Origin: Mantamonas sphyraenae
Taxonomy: Eukaryota > CRuMs > Mantamonadidae
DNA: 64,000 nt
Direction: 5' to 3'
Assembly (NCBI GenBank): GCA_026936335.1
Contig: JAPMXV010000058.1
Location: 248,001 to 312,000, forward strand
Each line of letters begins with the position of its first letter. The stretch's first letter is position 1. Under the pieces are notes generated by a model. That model saw only the letters and a list, made by a program, of their open reading frames with translations, was not told the DNA's origin and ran no database searches. The position numbers and the translations under genes are program-made. Of the stretch, positions 26,861 through 37,819 are shown piece by piece.

Positions 26861-27687
26861 ATGGACATCACCAGCGACTACTACGACATCGACCAAATCC
26901 TCGCTGAGGAAGAGGTAAGCACAGACGTGGGCACCCTTGTCACCATGTCCATGCATGGGGCGGACTTTGGGAGAGCCTCTGCTGACACCTCGTCTCCTCT
27001 GCGCCCTTTCCGGCCACCCCGACCACTCATCCATCCGCAGGCGGTGCCCGTAGAGTTCCAACAACAAGTGTACAGCGTGGGCTATCTCACAGAAAACGCA
27101 GAGCCGTTCAGCGACGTGAGTTTTTACGGAGCGCGGGGATTTGGCGCGCAAAACCTGCGGCGGCGCTGACACGGAAGAGACCACGACACGCGAGCACACA
27201 GATCCAACAGGGAACGCGCACAGACCTTCCGTTGTGGTTGGCATCCATTCTGGCCACGCGTGAATGCGTGTACATCCGTTTGCCCGGTTATTTCAAAGCA
27301 TCCTTCCGCTCGCTGCTGCGTGCCGAAGCCGACCAGGTGAACCTGTTTGCACGCTGTGAATACTTTTATTATGTGGGCGTACAGCTGGCTCGTCTGACGC
27401 CCGACAACGCAGAGATTGTGGAGGCCATGACGTCAGCCTTTGCCAATCGCAGGCACATGGTGCTGACCATGGCCCAAAACGCACGCAAGGATGACCTCAA
27501 CGAACTCACACGCACCATGACTGCCTACGAGCGTCGCCTCTTTATGAATGCCTACCGTGCCTCTGTAGCCTTTGCCAAATGGCGTGCGAACAAGCGCGTG
27601 CGCCTCGCTCGCCTGGGCAGTCCCAAGCGCTCGGGCAAGCGCTCGTTTGCCGCCATGAACACAAGCAGCAGCAGCAGTTCGCGATGA
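26861..27687 (+). CDS. GINS3: GINS complex subunit Psf3
   Basis: Exons 26861-26914, 27041-27115, 27211-27687; introns are GT-AG and phase 0. The short N-terminal B-domain motif YYDIDQILAEEEAVPVEF corresponds to 'SLDDILxxxEKLPV' of Psf3, followed by LPLWLASIL and the helical A domain. About 201 aa, close to the human 216. GINS (Sld5-Psf1-Psf2-Psf3) is part of the CMG replicative helicase in the nucleus. The C-terminus is a short basic/serine tail. Divergent partner CENP-S is also a chromosome protein. Confidence 0.88.
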
Positions 27688-27753
27688 GATAGAGGATGGA
27701 TCGATTGGTGTGTGGAGAGAGAGACAACGGAAATGGAAACATGGGGTTCATCA

Positions 27754-29416
27754 TCATCCGCCAGTGAGCATCATCGCTGCCGCACTGACATTGTTGCCCG
27801 ACTGGGCTAGAGCAGCGCTGGCCTGGTCGCGAGAGAAGCCCATGGACACCAGGTGGTCAATGTTCTCCTCGCTGGGTTCTGCCGTGAGCCCATGGGTGGC
27901 AGAAACCGGGTTGGCCATGGGCTGCATGTCTGCACCTCCCATGGGGGCATGCATGGCCGAGGCGGCCTGCTGTTGCATGGCAGCCTGCTGCTGATACATC
28001 ATCTGCAGTTGGGCCATCTGTTGGGCGTCGAGCTGGGAGGGCAAACCGTACATACCCTGTGCAGCCGGATTGACCAGCGTCTCGCTGTAAGCACCGCCAG
28101 CAGCAGCACCAGGAGCAGCCCCCATGGTCCCTTGCATGTGACCTGCCTGCATCATCTGTCCATTGGCGCCAGCGACGCCACCCACCGCGTGTCCCTGGCC
28201 TGCAAACGCGCTGACCTGCTGCGGACGCGGCGCGCTTGCAATCAAGGGCAAGCAGAAGCGGCGGAAGAAGGCCACCACAGGGTCGGGCAGGTCGCCCAAA
28301 CGTTCACGCAGACCCAACGTGTCTGATCGCAACACGGCACCGGACACGAGGCCACTCAACGCCGCAAGAACACTGCGCGGCGAGTCGGCGACCAGCAGCT
28401 GCAGACCCAGCAGATACGTAAACATCTTGTCTGACAGTGTGATGCCAAACACACGGAAGCGTGTGGTTTTGGGGATGTCCCTGTGAAAGAGCACAAAGAG
28501 CGCAAAGACCAAGCCGTAGCTGTGAAAATGGTGATGCAGGGGAAACACAGGCCCACAGGAGGTGACACAGGGGCGCGCGTGCATGTTGTGTGTGTGAGAG
28601 AGAGACAGAGAGAGGTGGAGAGAGAGCACGCAATGGACCCACGTGCAGGGATGAAGGGGTGTGCGTGTTTGCGTCGCATGGGGGCGCGGTGGGTTTCCCA
28701 GGTTTGGGAAACGGAAAGGGCCGCAACTTACGTGCCGGAGCTGACGTAGCGCACGGACGGGAAGAGTACCAGAAAGGCCACTTGCAACAGGGTGGCCATG
28801 CTCAACGAGCTCAGTGTGAATGCCTGTGTCGAGTCGAGAAGGCGGGCACGGGTCAGCAGCAGGGACAAAACAACGGCAGAGGCCGACGTGGCGGAAATGG
28901 GACGGTGGGGGCGAGGAGCGCAAGCAACGTTTGCCCGCAACTGCCCACACACACACAGACAGACACAGACAGCAACAGGCAGCCTGTACCACAGCCACAC
29001 ACTTGCTCAGGGCACAGGGCCAACTTACTCCAAAGCGGCGCGACCCCATTTGGCGCTCGAAGCAGCGAAAGTTGTACAGAAGCAGCAGGCCGAACAGCAC
29101 CTCGGACGGCGACGTAAACACAAGATGGCCTGTCACGAGACGCCACAGATGGAGGTTAGGCACCACGGAGGGAAATAGATCCAGCCGCATCAGGCCCTGG
29201 GTGTCTGTCAGCGCCGCCAGCAACGATAGGAAGCCCGACGAAAGGACCAGGCCCTTGGTCACAGGCGCGTGATCTGCAGCAGCACGAAACCCCCGTGTGT
29301 CAGAGCCACAGTCTCGTGTGTGCACGCACACGCTCTCCCCCCCCCCCAACAACAACCCAACAAACGCAACCCATGTGCACCAACATACCGAATCCAGAGG
29401 GCCCTGCATTCAACAT
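27754..29416 (-). CDS. UBAC2: UBAC2-like rhomboid pseudoprotease with UBA domain
   Basis: Exons 29416-29389, 29273-29029, 28823-28732, 28519-27754, with GT-AG introns in phase. The N-terminal half is a rhomboid-like multi-pass domain matching UBAC2: GFDHAPVTKGLVLSSGFLSLL, 'LLLYNFRCFERQMGSRRFG', 'YGLVFALFVLF'; no Ser-His catalytic dyad is apparent. A Gln/Met/Ala-rich linker leads to a C-terminal UBA domain (ENIDHLVSMGFSRDQASAAL). About 376 aa. UBAC2 acts in the ER membrane with gp78/UBXD8 in ER-associated degradation. An earlier Met (adding MGGAPVLPGEVT) is possible. Confidence 0.88.
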
Positions 29417-29505
29417 CGTCACTTCTCCTGGCAGCACTGGCGCCCCTCCCATGCCTGTCCTCCATTGCCCCACACAGTCGCACACAGGCACACAAACGCC
29501 GCCCC

Positions 29506-30816
29506 TCAGAAGTTGTCCCCAAAGGGGACATTGTCTCGGATGAGCTGGACGAGGGCATCGGTGCGCTGCTCGAGGGATCCGCTGGTGGGCTCGTAGTCCA
29601 GGACAACAAAGGGTTCGATGTCGTCGCCAGGAGCGTTGGCCTTGGCGGCCGCAATGTCTTTGTACAGCTTGATGAGAGGCAGCTCAGCCTCTTCGTGGAG
29701 TTCCAGGCGGCGCATGAGGGTGGCTTCGTTGTCGTCAGCACGCTGAAACAGACCCGTGCCACACCGGTCGCACTTGCCCTCTTGCTTCGGCAAAATGGCC
29801 GGCATGTCGATGCCCCGTTCGGGGATGACCACATGTGCCAGGTTGTACCCGGTGCCGCACGAGGGGCAGATCCACCGATTCGTGGCCTTGGCCAGCAGCA
29901 CATCTCTGGGCAGGGTCAGATTGACCACAGCGTCCAAGCCCGTCTCTGCACTGCGCAGGCCTTCCGGGTCTGTCCACTCGTGCAGCGTTGCTTCCATTGC
30001 CAGCGTCAACAGCTCTTGCACCTCGTGGCGGTCCAGCGAGCTCATGGCACCCAGACTGGCCAACACCTGACCACTCGATTCCTTGCTTACTTCCGCCTCT
30101 GCCAGGATGTGGTGCACCAGGGCCGCCTGTCTTATCGTCCGCGGAAACCCGTCGAGAAGGAACCCGCCTCTCGCCGCTCGCACATCGGCCTCCTGCATCC
30201 GCGCAAGCAGCAGCTGTGAGATCATATAGTCCGACGCCAGCTCGCCGGGTTTTACAAGAGCAGACCCTTGGTTGCTCTCGTACAGGCGAAACAGCTCGCC
30301 CGTGGAAATGTGCGGCACATTCAGCGCTCGCGTCACTTTGCTCGCGTACGTTCCTGATTTGTCAGATGGCGCGCCCCGGCGAGTTCGTTTCGAACCGCCA
30401 CAGCCTGTCGTGTGAGTGTGTCTCGTTGTTCCCAACCATGCACGATCCATGTGTGTACCATGGTGCATGTACTGGCACCCTATCCCTCACAAACGTGTTG
30501 TGCCTGCATGCTGTTCCGTGCTTCTCTCAGCCTGCAGCTTTGATTCCGCAAACCGCCGTCCTTTGGTCCACAAACAAACCAAAGCACCCCAAAGCCTTGG
30601 GCGCCAATGCCTCTCCACATTGCCTACTCATCTCCCGAGTCTCCTTTCACCCGTTTCGCCTCGACAGCACTCACCCTTGCCAACCCCAGGTGCTCCGAGA
30701 AAAGCCACGCGGGGTCCGTGTTGAGCCCCCTGCCCCGCCTGGCTGCTGCTATTCCTGCTGTTCCAGCGCGAAACCACACTGTCGCCCTCGCTGTGACCAG
30801 CAAGCACAATGTACAT
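29506..30816 (-). CDS. Adenylate kinase with zinc-type LID
   Basis: Exons 30816-30675 and 30353-29506; intron 30674-30354 (321 nt) splits the P-loop between GAPGVGKG and TYASKV. Conserved parts: P-loop GAPGVGKGT, NMP-binding HISTGELFR, LLDGFPRT, a LID domain with two Cys pairs (CPSCGTG and CDRCGTG) that should hold zinc, and DDNEATLMRRL. About 329 aa; an insert of roughly 45 residues between DGFPRT and the next strand (VVNLTLP) is unusual. The N-terminal about 35 residues before the core are Ser/Asn/Gln-rich, possibly a targeting sequence but not a classical one. Catalyses ATP + AMP = 2 ADP. Confidence 0.85.
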
Positions 30817-30981
30817 CGATGGTGCGACACACACACGTGTCTGTTTCCCGCCCTGGCGGCTGGAGATTCGACTGAACATTTCTGCGGTTGGTGCGCATCG
30901 CGCTTGCGCTTGCATCGGCCCACCCAACCCAATCCCAATTGTGACGCCTGTCCCGTTCCCAATCACCTTCACCACGACCCA

Positions 30982-33900
30982 ATGACCACAAAATTGGGCG
31001 AAAAGTACCTGCACAGCGGCAGCGAGAGCGCAGACGAGGCCGAGGAGAGCCTCCGGAACTCTGGCTCCTCCGAACGCCTCGCTCGCCACGATTCCGTCGC
31101 CATGCTGCGCTCCAAGAATGGTACCAATCACAGGAGTTCACTCTCGGCCATCGATGGCGATCGTGTCCTTCACCCTTCCAAGCAGGCCCTGTTTGTCGAG
31201 CGCGCCCGCGACGCCCATCGCGTCGAACCGGCCAAGGAGGACAATTGGGAAGACAAACGCCTCTCTCGCACTCGTAGTCTCCAGGACAAGATCTTTGGCT
31301 CCTTCCGACGCAAGAAGAAGAAGCGCCACGGATCGCACTTTGTCAGGTACGCGCGCATGTTTGCCCGCGCTCCGAACTCCCACTCACAAACACACACCGC
31401 CTTCCCGCGTTTTCAACCCTCCCAGCACCATGGATATTGTCCCCAACGAGCTCATCGACCGCAAGATTGCGCGCGAGCGCCGCTTTCTCCTTGCCATCCT
31501 CCTCTTTGACTTTCTCCTCGCCGTCGTCTTCTTCTCCATACCCGAAGAGAGAAATATCCTTGTCCTGTCCGTCTGCCACGCTTCGTCCGTCCCATTACTT
31601 TCCCGTCCCCTGCCTGTGTGCCTGCCCCATGCTTCCTGATCTGCACATGACCTGCTTCCTTCCCCCCTTGCCCCCTTTTACCCTTCTTCCTTGCCCACAT
31701 TTCGTTTCCTTTGGCCCCTGTGCCTCGGTTGTGCGCCTGCAAAACGGTTTCCTTGACTCCTTTGTCCCAAATCTCTCGGCTCGCTCCCATCCTGCCCATC
31801 TCCCTGTCCCATTCCCCGACCTTTACCCATCGCAACTACTTCCGAAGTGTCATCTGCCAACATCCTCGACAACCCTGAGGCGTACATTATTGATCTCCAG
31901 CGCGCCGCTACAATCGGCACCATGTTCCTCAGCCTCTTTACCCTCGCCATTGCCGCCAACCCGAGCAGCCCGGGCATGAATTCCTCCCCGAATCGTTGGT
32001 TCACCATTGTCATCATCAAAATGCTCACCATTGTGTTTGCCGACCTCACAAACATCGCCTTCCCCACCCCGTTGCGCACGGGTCTCATCTGGGTCTCCAT
32101 GTTTGCCCGCGTCCTCGAGCTCGCCATCCTCACCGTCATCCTGTACAAGTACGAGCGCTTTGCCGGCTCCAAGGTTGTCTACCCGCAGCTGGACAGCCCC
32201 GAGGACCTTGACGAGGACGATCGCCTCAGCATGCTTCGCACAAACCGCCGCCTTGCCATCCTCCAGGGAGTGCGCAACTCCTGCCGCAGACGCTACCTCA
32301 GCGGACAGAGCAACTTTTTCAAGGCCTCCCTCCTCATTTTCCTCCTCAGCATCGGCAACTTTACCTTTGAGATGCGAAAGACCGTGAGCTCCCTTGGCGA
32401 GTTCATCCCAGACACCATCAGCGTGGCCATGAACAAGCAGCAGAACATCTTTGAGTATTATGGCACAAACAGGACCTCGACCACGCGTGCCGTCATTATG
32501 GTCTTTGACGGACTCAATCAGTATGGGTTGGAAAACTCACCCCGCCTCCAGGCACTGCTATCCAACTCCTCCTTTGCCCAGGACGCCTGGGTGCAAACCA
32601 TCCAGGCCAGCTTGCCCACCATGAGTGTGCCCAATTGGATGTCCATCGTCACAGGGACCACACCAGAGATGTCTGGCGTTTGGGGCAACCTCCTCGTGCC
32701 CGAAACCACCTACGACTCTCTCTTCCGCCAGGCTCGTCAATTCGACATCAAGCGAGGCATCACAAGCTCCGGCTGGTTCTCGGCCCTCATCAAGAACCAA
32801 CTCCAGCCCCTCGTTGGCGACGGCACTGTCGACCTCCTCTACGACGCCTCCTCCTTTGGCGGTGGCCGCCAGAGCAACAACGGCGTCGACGAGCTACGCG
32901 GCGAAACTCTCATGCGCGCCCTGAGTCAACACAGTGACCCGTATGGCTTGTTCATCGCTCACTTTTCGGACATTGACTTTCAGGGCCACTACTACGGCGC
33001 AGACAAGGCGTACAACATCTACAATTCGTACCTGGGCGCCGTGGACAACAAAACCAAGCTGTTGGAACAGGTGGTGGATGCCGTGGACAACAACACCCTC
33101 GTGGTCGTCGTCTCGGACCACGGCATGCTGCCCAAGGGCGGCCACGGAGGCGACTCGGATTCGGTGTACTTTATGCCCATGATTGTGTATCGCAAGGGCA
33201 GCCAGATGAAGAGCAAGATTGCAGCCGGCATGTCCACAGCACCCAAGTTTGACACCACGGGCAAGGCCATACCGAAGATCACAGACCTGGCACCCACCGT
33301 GGCTGCCATCATGGGCCTCCCCATCCCACGTCAGAACCAGGGCCGCTTCATCGACCAGCTCATGTTCATGGTCGACCCGTCTGTGCGCGGCATCCACTAC
33401 GAGGATCTGTATCGCCAGACCCGACTCTTTGTGCGTGGCTACCTGGACACCATTGCCGCCACAGAGACCCTCACATCCAACCCACTGGTGGCCAACCTGC
33501 AGACGGGCAAGACGGACACGGAGTACCGCGATCTGGTGCTCAAGTTGCGCGAGTTTTTCCAAGCCGTGCGCCTGGACACGCTGGAAAGCGAGCGCCTGCG
33601 CAATCTCCTTGTCTCGCTCCTGCTGGACTTTGTCCTGGTGGCCATCCTCATTTACCTGCTCGAGAAGTTTACCTTTTGCTCGCCCTTTGCCATGTTGTAC
33701 CGCCGCAGCACAGTTCGCGACAGGAACATCCGTGCCGCCCTGTGGGCCCTCTTGGGCACCCTTCTCTACTTTGGCCTCAGTCTCGGCGTGTTTTTCGCTC
33801 TCAACTTTAGTTCCGGCCAGGTGGTTTGGGACAGCACGTTCCTGCACACGCCCGAGGCCGTCATCGAATATTTGACCACGGTCCTTGTGCCCACCATTGT

Positions 33901-34612
33901 GTTTGCCACGCTGCTGGTGCGCTCCTTCTACGCCGTGTTCCGCAAGCGCACACACACAGCCATCCACGCCAGCATGAGCTGGCCCATGCGCCTGCGCATG
34001 TTTGGTCGCCGTCTGCGCTACCTGTTTACAAAGAGCACCGACGACGACACAGACATGGCCATGGTCTACCTGTGCAAGTACTATGCCATGCAGATGGCCA
34101 ACATCACCCTCCTCGTCCTCTTTCTCTTCCAGAGCTTCTTCACCTTCCTCGTACCCAACATCTTTCGCATCAAATACGTCACCCAGGATTCCTGGGGCTT
34201 CCGCTTCCGCGTCATCACCGTCCAGTTTATGGCCATGCCTTTGGTCATTGGCAACCTGTTCTCCCTGCGGGACATGCCCAGCAACGCTCTCAACCAGCGT
34301 GCTATGGATCCCATCTACACCCTGCTCTTTGAGAAGCAGCACCACGCAGGCAAGATCGACGACAAGCAGTACGAAGAGCTCAAGAGTGTGTTTGACCCTC
34401 GTCTCGTCGCTTCCTTTGACTACAAAGAAGCCGTGGACTACTACCGGGTGGAAAACCTGCTGACGGATCTCTCCGACGACGACACCACCGCCGCCTCCAC
34501 AATCGCCACTCCCAGCGTCACTCCCGGCGCAACTCCGAGTGCAGCCAACAGCACCGCCGAGATGGATGTCGAAGGCGCTGCCGCAACGCCCAAACCCAGC
34601 GGTGCCAAATGA
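30982..34612 (+). CDS. Multi-pass membrane phosphodiesterase of the GPI ethanolamine-phosphate transferase type
   Basis: Exons 30982-31346, 31426-31553, 31848-34612; about 1085 aa. A basic, Ser-rich cytosolic N-terminus is followed by about four membrane segments, then an alkaline-phosphatase-fold domain: VFDGLNQYG (metal Asp, about residue 383), PTMSVPNWMSIVTG (nucleophile region), FSDIDFQGHYYG and VVSDHGMLPKGGHGGDSDS (metal ligands), as in PIG-N/O/G. Several further membrane spans form the C-terminal third. PIG-N/O/G enzymes add ethanolamine phosphate to GPI in the ER; the N-terminal multi-span arrangement differs from them, so the substrate is uncertain. The second intron (31554-31847) starts ATATCCTT, a U12-type donor, and no GT donor fits the phase. 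Confidence 0.75.
31554..31847 (+). other. Candidate U12-type (AT-AG) intron
   Basis: The 5' end is a perfect ATATCCTT, the minor-spliceosome AT-type donor. Phase 1 at this donor matches the phase required by the AG at 31846-31847; none of the GT dinucleotides nearby has that phase. A branch-like CCTTTAC (31820-31826) lies about 20 nt before the AG and there is no other AG in the preceding 40 nt. An AC end at 31825-31826 would also keep frame. Confidence 0.6.
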
Positions 34613-34707
34613 AGAATCAGGCTGCGACCGTTTTGTTGTTCTAATTCTGGTCATCTCTCCCACAACGCTGCGATGGTCTGCGCCTCTTGCCAAAGATCGT
34701 GTGATCT

Positions 34708-35178
34708 TTACCATTCCCCGTCTTCGTCACCACAGTCGAGCTCGTTCATGGCGCTGTAGTCCTTCTCGAGCTTGTGCTGGGTGACAATGGTGGCCAGCAC
34801 GTCGTACATGGTCGCCGTTGTCAAGCTCACAGCCTCTACGTTTTCCCGCGACACACCCTGGAGCGCCCCGCAGACATTCCACACCCAGCTGCTGTCGCAG
34901 TAGCGCTGTGGCGCTTTGAGAGACTCTACAAAGTCATCCTTGGCGAGTGCCTCCCTCACGTCGCCCCAGCTGTCGCCCTTGCCCACAGCAAGCGCCACAA
35001 AGCCCATCACCGTAGCAACCACCTTGGGCGGGAGTCGCATCGAGCTCAATTCCTTCAAGCCTGCCTCATCCAAACCCTCCAACAGCACCGCGCGCTCGTT
35101 TTGTGCATCCTCAGACTCGCCCTCCCAATAACCACTCTCCTCAAGGTACTTTTTGAACACGTTGTTTGCACTGGACAT
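34708..35178 (-). CDS. Small protein resembling a free-standing dynein stalk/microtubule-binding domain
   Basis: Single exon, 156 aa, start MSSANNVF (an upstream in-frame Met at 35232 is less likely). Residues about 40-145 follow the pattern of the dynein heavy-chain stalk tip: LKELSSMRLPPKVVATVMGF for the 'ELR...PPxxVxxVMxAV' helix, then a W-rich 'SWGDVREALAKDDFVESLK' for 'NWxxAKxLLxDxxFLxxL', and a last helix 'VEAVSLTTATMYDVLATIV' for 'VxxVSxAxxxMCxWVxAL'. The ends are acidic. Nothing of the motor ring is present and there is room for none: the gene stands between two others. Function inferred at most as microtubule or tubulin binding; the resemblance was made by eye. Confidence 0.5.
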   Translation of the reverse strand: MSSANNVFKKYLEESGYWEGESEDAQNERAVLLEGLDEAGLKELSSMRLPPKVVATVMGFVALAVGKGDSWGDVREALAKDDFVESLKAPQRYCDSSWVWNVCGALQGVSRENVEAVSLTTATMYDVLATIVTQHKLEKDYSAMNELDCGDEDGEW

Positions 35179-35242
35179 GGCTGCTGTGTGTGTTTCCAAT
35201 GGATGCGCTTTTGTTCCGTGATGACGTCCCACTCGCCTTGGC

Positions 35243-37729
35243 TCACCCGACGCGGCTGAGCGGCAGCTTTGCTCCGCTTCGCGGCGTCGTTGGCGCCTCC
35301 CTGCTCAACGAGGATGAGGCACTTTCACCAGCCAGCGAGTTGATCTCGTGGCTTTGGTGCTGTTGCATCTGCTCCAGCTCCAGAGACAGCTTGTGAAGCT
35401 CCCCCTGCTTGTTCTGCTCATTCTCAAGAAAGGACCCGTACCGCGTCTGCAGGCTGTCGCTGCTGCTCCCACCTGCATCGCCGCCGCCCAGGCCGTTGCT
35501 TCCACCCACTGTGTTTTCGTCACTGCCTACGCCTCGCTGCCTGTGTGCCGCCTGCTGCGACTCGTCCAGCAGATACAACATCTCCTGCCTGCGCCTTTCC
35601 TCCTTACGCAATGCCTGATGCACACTTGCGTTCTGCATCTCCATGTCGCTGCGCATCACCTGCTTTTCCAGCTCGTGTTGCGACAGTTTCGTCGACAGCA
35701 GGTCGCAGTTGGCCTGCAGGTTCTGCACCTTTTTGTCGTAGTACGCCCGGTTGCGTCGTTCGATCTCCTTTGTCCTCTGAAACTTCTTGCGCAGGGCGTC
35801 GTACTTGCTACGCACGCTGTGCACCTCGCTCTGCAGCGCTTGCACCTCTTTTGACCACGACGCCTTGATCGTGGCCACCGCCTCCTCACGCAGCAGCCGG
35901 TTCTTGTCCATCTCCAACTTGGCGTTCTCCGACCCCTGCTTGGCAAACTCCAGGTCCATCTCCATGCGCTCTCGTGAATGGATGGCCGCCTGCAACTCGT
36001 CTTCTGCACGCCGCTTGGCCTCTTTCAGCATGGCGTTCTCCTTGCTCAGCGCCTCCAGCGTCGCACGCTGCTCCTCCACCTTGTCGCGTGCCTCGCTCGC
36101 GTCTGCGTGGTACTGTTCCACACGACGCTCGTGACTGCGTGCGTCTGCCTTGAGTCGCTTCACTTCGTCCTGTGCGTTTGTCAGCTGTCGCTTCACGTGT
36201 TCGCATTCGCTCTGCACCTTGTTGAACTGGTCCTCCTCCACACGCACTCTCTCCTCGTGCCTGTTTTCCATCTCACGCTGCTCCTCCTTCCACTGTTTCT
36301 CCTTGTCTTCCAGTTCTTGCTTGTGTTTGCGTCCCCTGCTGGCCAACAGCTCGTCCAGCTCCTGGATGCGCTGCTGGTGGCCCCTGCTTTGCGAATCCTT
36401 CTCGTCCACCTGCTTCATCAGATCCTCCACCTGCAGCTTGCACTCGTGCAGTTCGTTGCCCAACTGGTTCAGCTCTGTGTCGTGCGCTGCCTTGACTGCC
36501 TTCAGCTCTGCCTGGAACGAGTCGTAGTTGTCCTCCAGCTGCGCACGCGCCTCCACGTTCTCCTCCTCCAACCGTCGGATCCGCTCGCCCATCTCCTCAC
36601 TCTGCATGATGTTTTCAGACAGGTCGCCCTGCAGCCGATGCACCTTTTTCTCCAGCGTCTCCTTCTCCGACACCAGCGTCTTCCCGTACGCCTCCTCCTC
36701 CAGTCGTCGCCGTTCGCTGATCGCCACCTCGCTTTCCAGTTCTTGGATGCGCTGCTCCAGGCGTGCAGACACTTCATCCAGCTCCTCCCTGCTACGGCGC
36801 AGCTTCAGCAGCACCCCTTCGCCCTCCAGGGCCACCTCCCGCGTGCGCGCCTCCGCCGCTTCCTTTGCCTTGCGTTCGTTTGCCAGCTGTGTCTGCATCG
36901 CCTTCATCTGGCTTGCGCTGTCTGCCAACATCTCTTCCAGGTCGTGCTGAAACTCCTCTCGCTGGTGGTCCAGCTTCGTCTTGAGGATTTCGTGGTCCCG
37001 CTTTAGCTCGCGGTACCGCTGCATCTCGGCCTTGTGGTCTTCCATACGCTTCTCATACTGCTTCTCCACCTGCTCCACGGCCTTGGCACGAGCAATGTGC
37101 ACGTCGCTGAGTGAGGTTGTGTGTGTGTGTGTGTGTGCAGGGGGTGAGTGTGTGCCGTGTGTGTGCGTGGGAGCGAGTCGTTGCGCCAAAACGATGATTG
37201 ACGATTTCACGCACGCCGGCCTTTTCCGCTCTTCCCCTTCCTTGCACACGCCTTGTCACATCCCAAACTCACCTCGCAGGCACCAGCTTAGCCTTGACCT
37301 GTTCGAATTCCTTGGCCCGCTCCTCAAGCTGGTGTTTGAACGAGCTGATCTGCGTGTTAAAGTCCTGTTCGCTCAGCTCTCGCGCCTGCAGCGCGTTGTC
37401 CAGACGCCGCTTTGTCTCGTGCAGCTCCTGCTGCTGGTTCATGAATGCACTTTGCAGCTGTGCCATGGCCATTGTCGCGTGTGTGTGTCCACCATATGGT
37501 CCGTGTAAGCCATGTGCGCCCCCACGGCGTCTCCCAGCGCATCTCGCGCGCTCTGCCTCCAACGGCCAAAACTTGCTTGTTCAAAATTCTCTGTGCTCTC
37601 CTTGTACTTCTCCCGAAGCGACTTGAGATCCTCACGCAGCCGCTCGTTCAGCTCATTGCGCTCATTCAGCTGACTCACCAGCGCGTCGTTCTCGTCGAGC
37701 AACTCCTTTGTGGTTGGGTACTCGGCCAT
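35243..37729 (-). CDS. Long coiled-coil protein (unassigned, centrosome/cilium type)
   Basis: Exons 37729-37577, 37457-37273, 37106-35243; about 733 aa, nearly all predicted coiled coil in continuous heptads, followed by a Gly/Ser linker and a short Leu-rich coil. The first intron is GC-AG (GCAAGT donor at 37576); with it, the heptads run on through the junction (NFEQ|LQSAFMN). The second intron is ordinary GT-AG. No enzymatic domain. Divergent from CFAP57 with 90 bp between start codons, so co-expression with a ciliary gene is plausible but unproven. I do not recognise a specific family. Confidence 0.7.
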
Positions 37730-37819
37730 GCTGTGCGGGGTCTTGGTTCCCCCGTCGCCGCGCGGTTCCACCCAAAATACACCCTTTCGCTCGCCGCTGT
37801 CGCAGCATTTCTCGCCACC

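Noticed and set aside
32894-34714. 606-codon antisense open frame opposite the membrane phosphodiesterase
   Set aside because: His/Val/Gly-rich composition typical of the reverse of a GC-rich gene; no domain; the plus strand shows conserved catalytic motifs.
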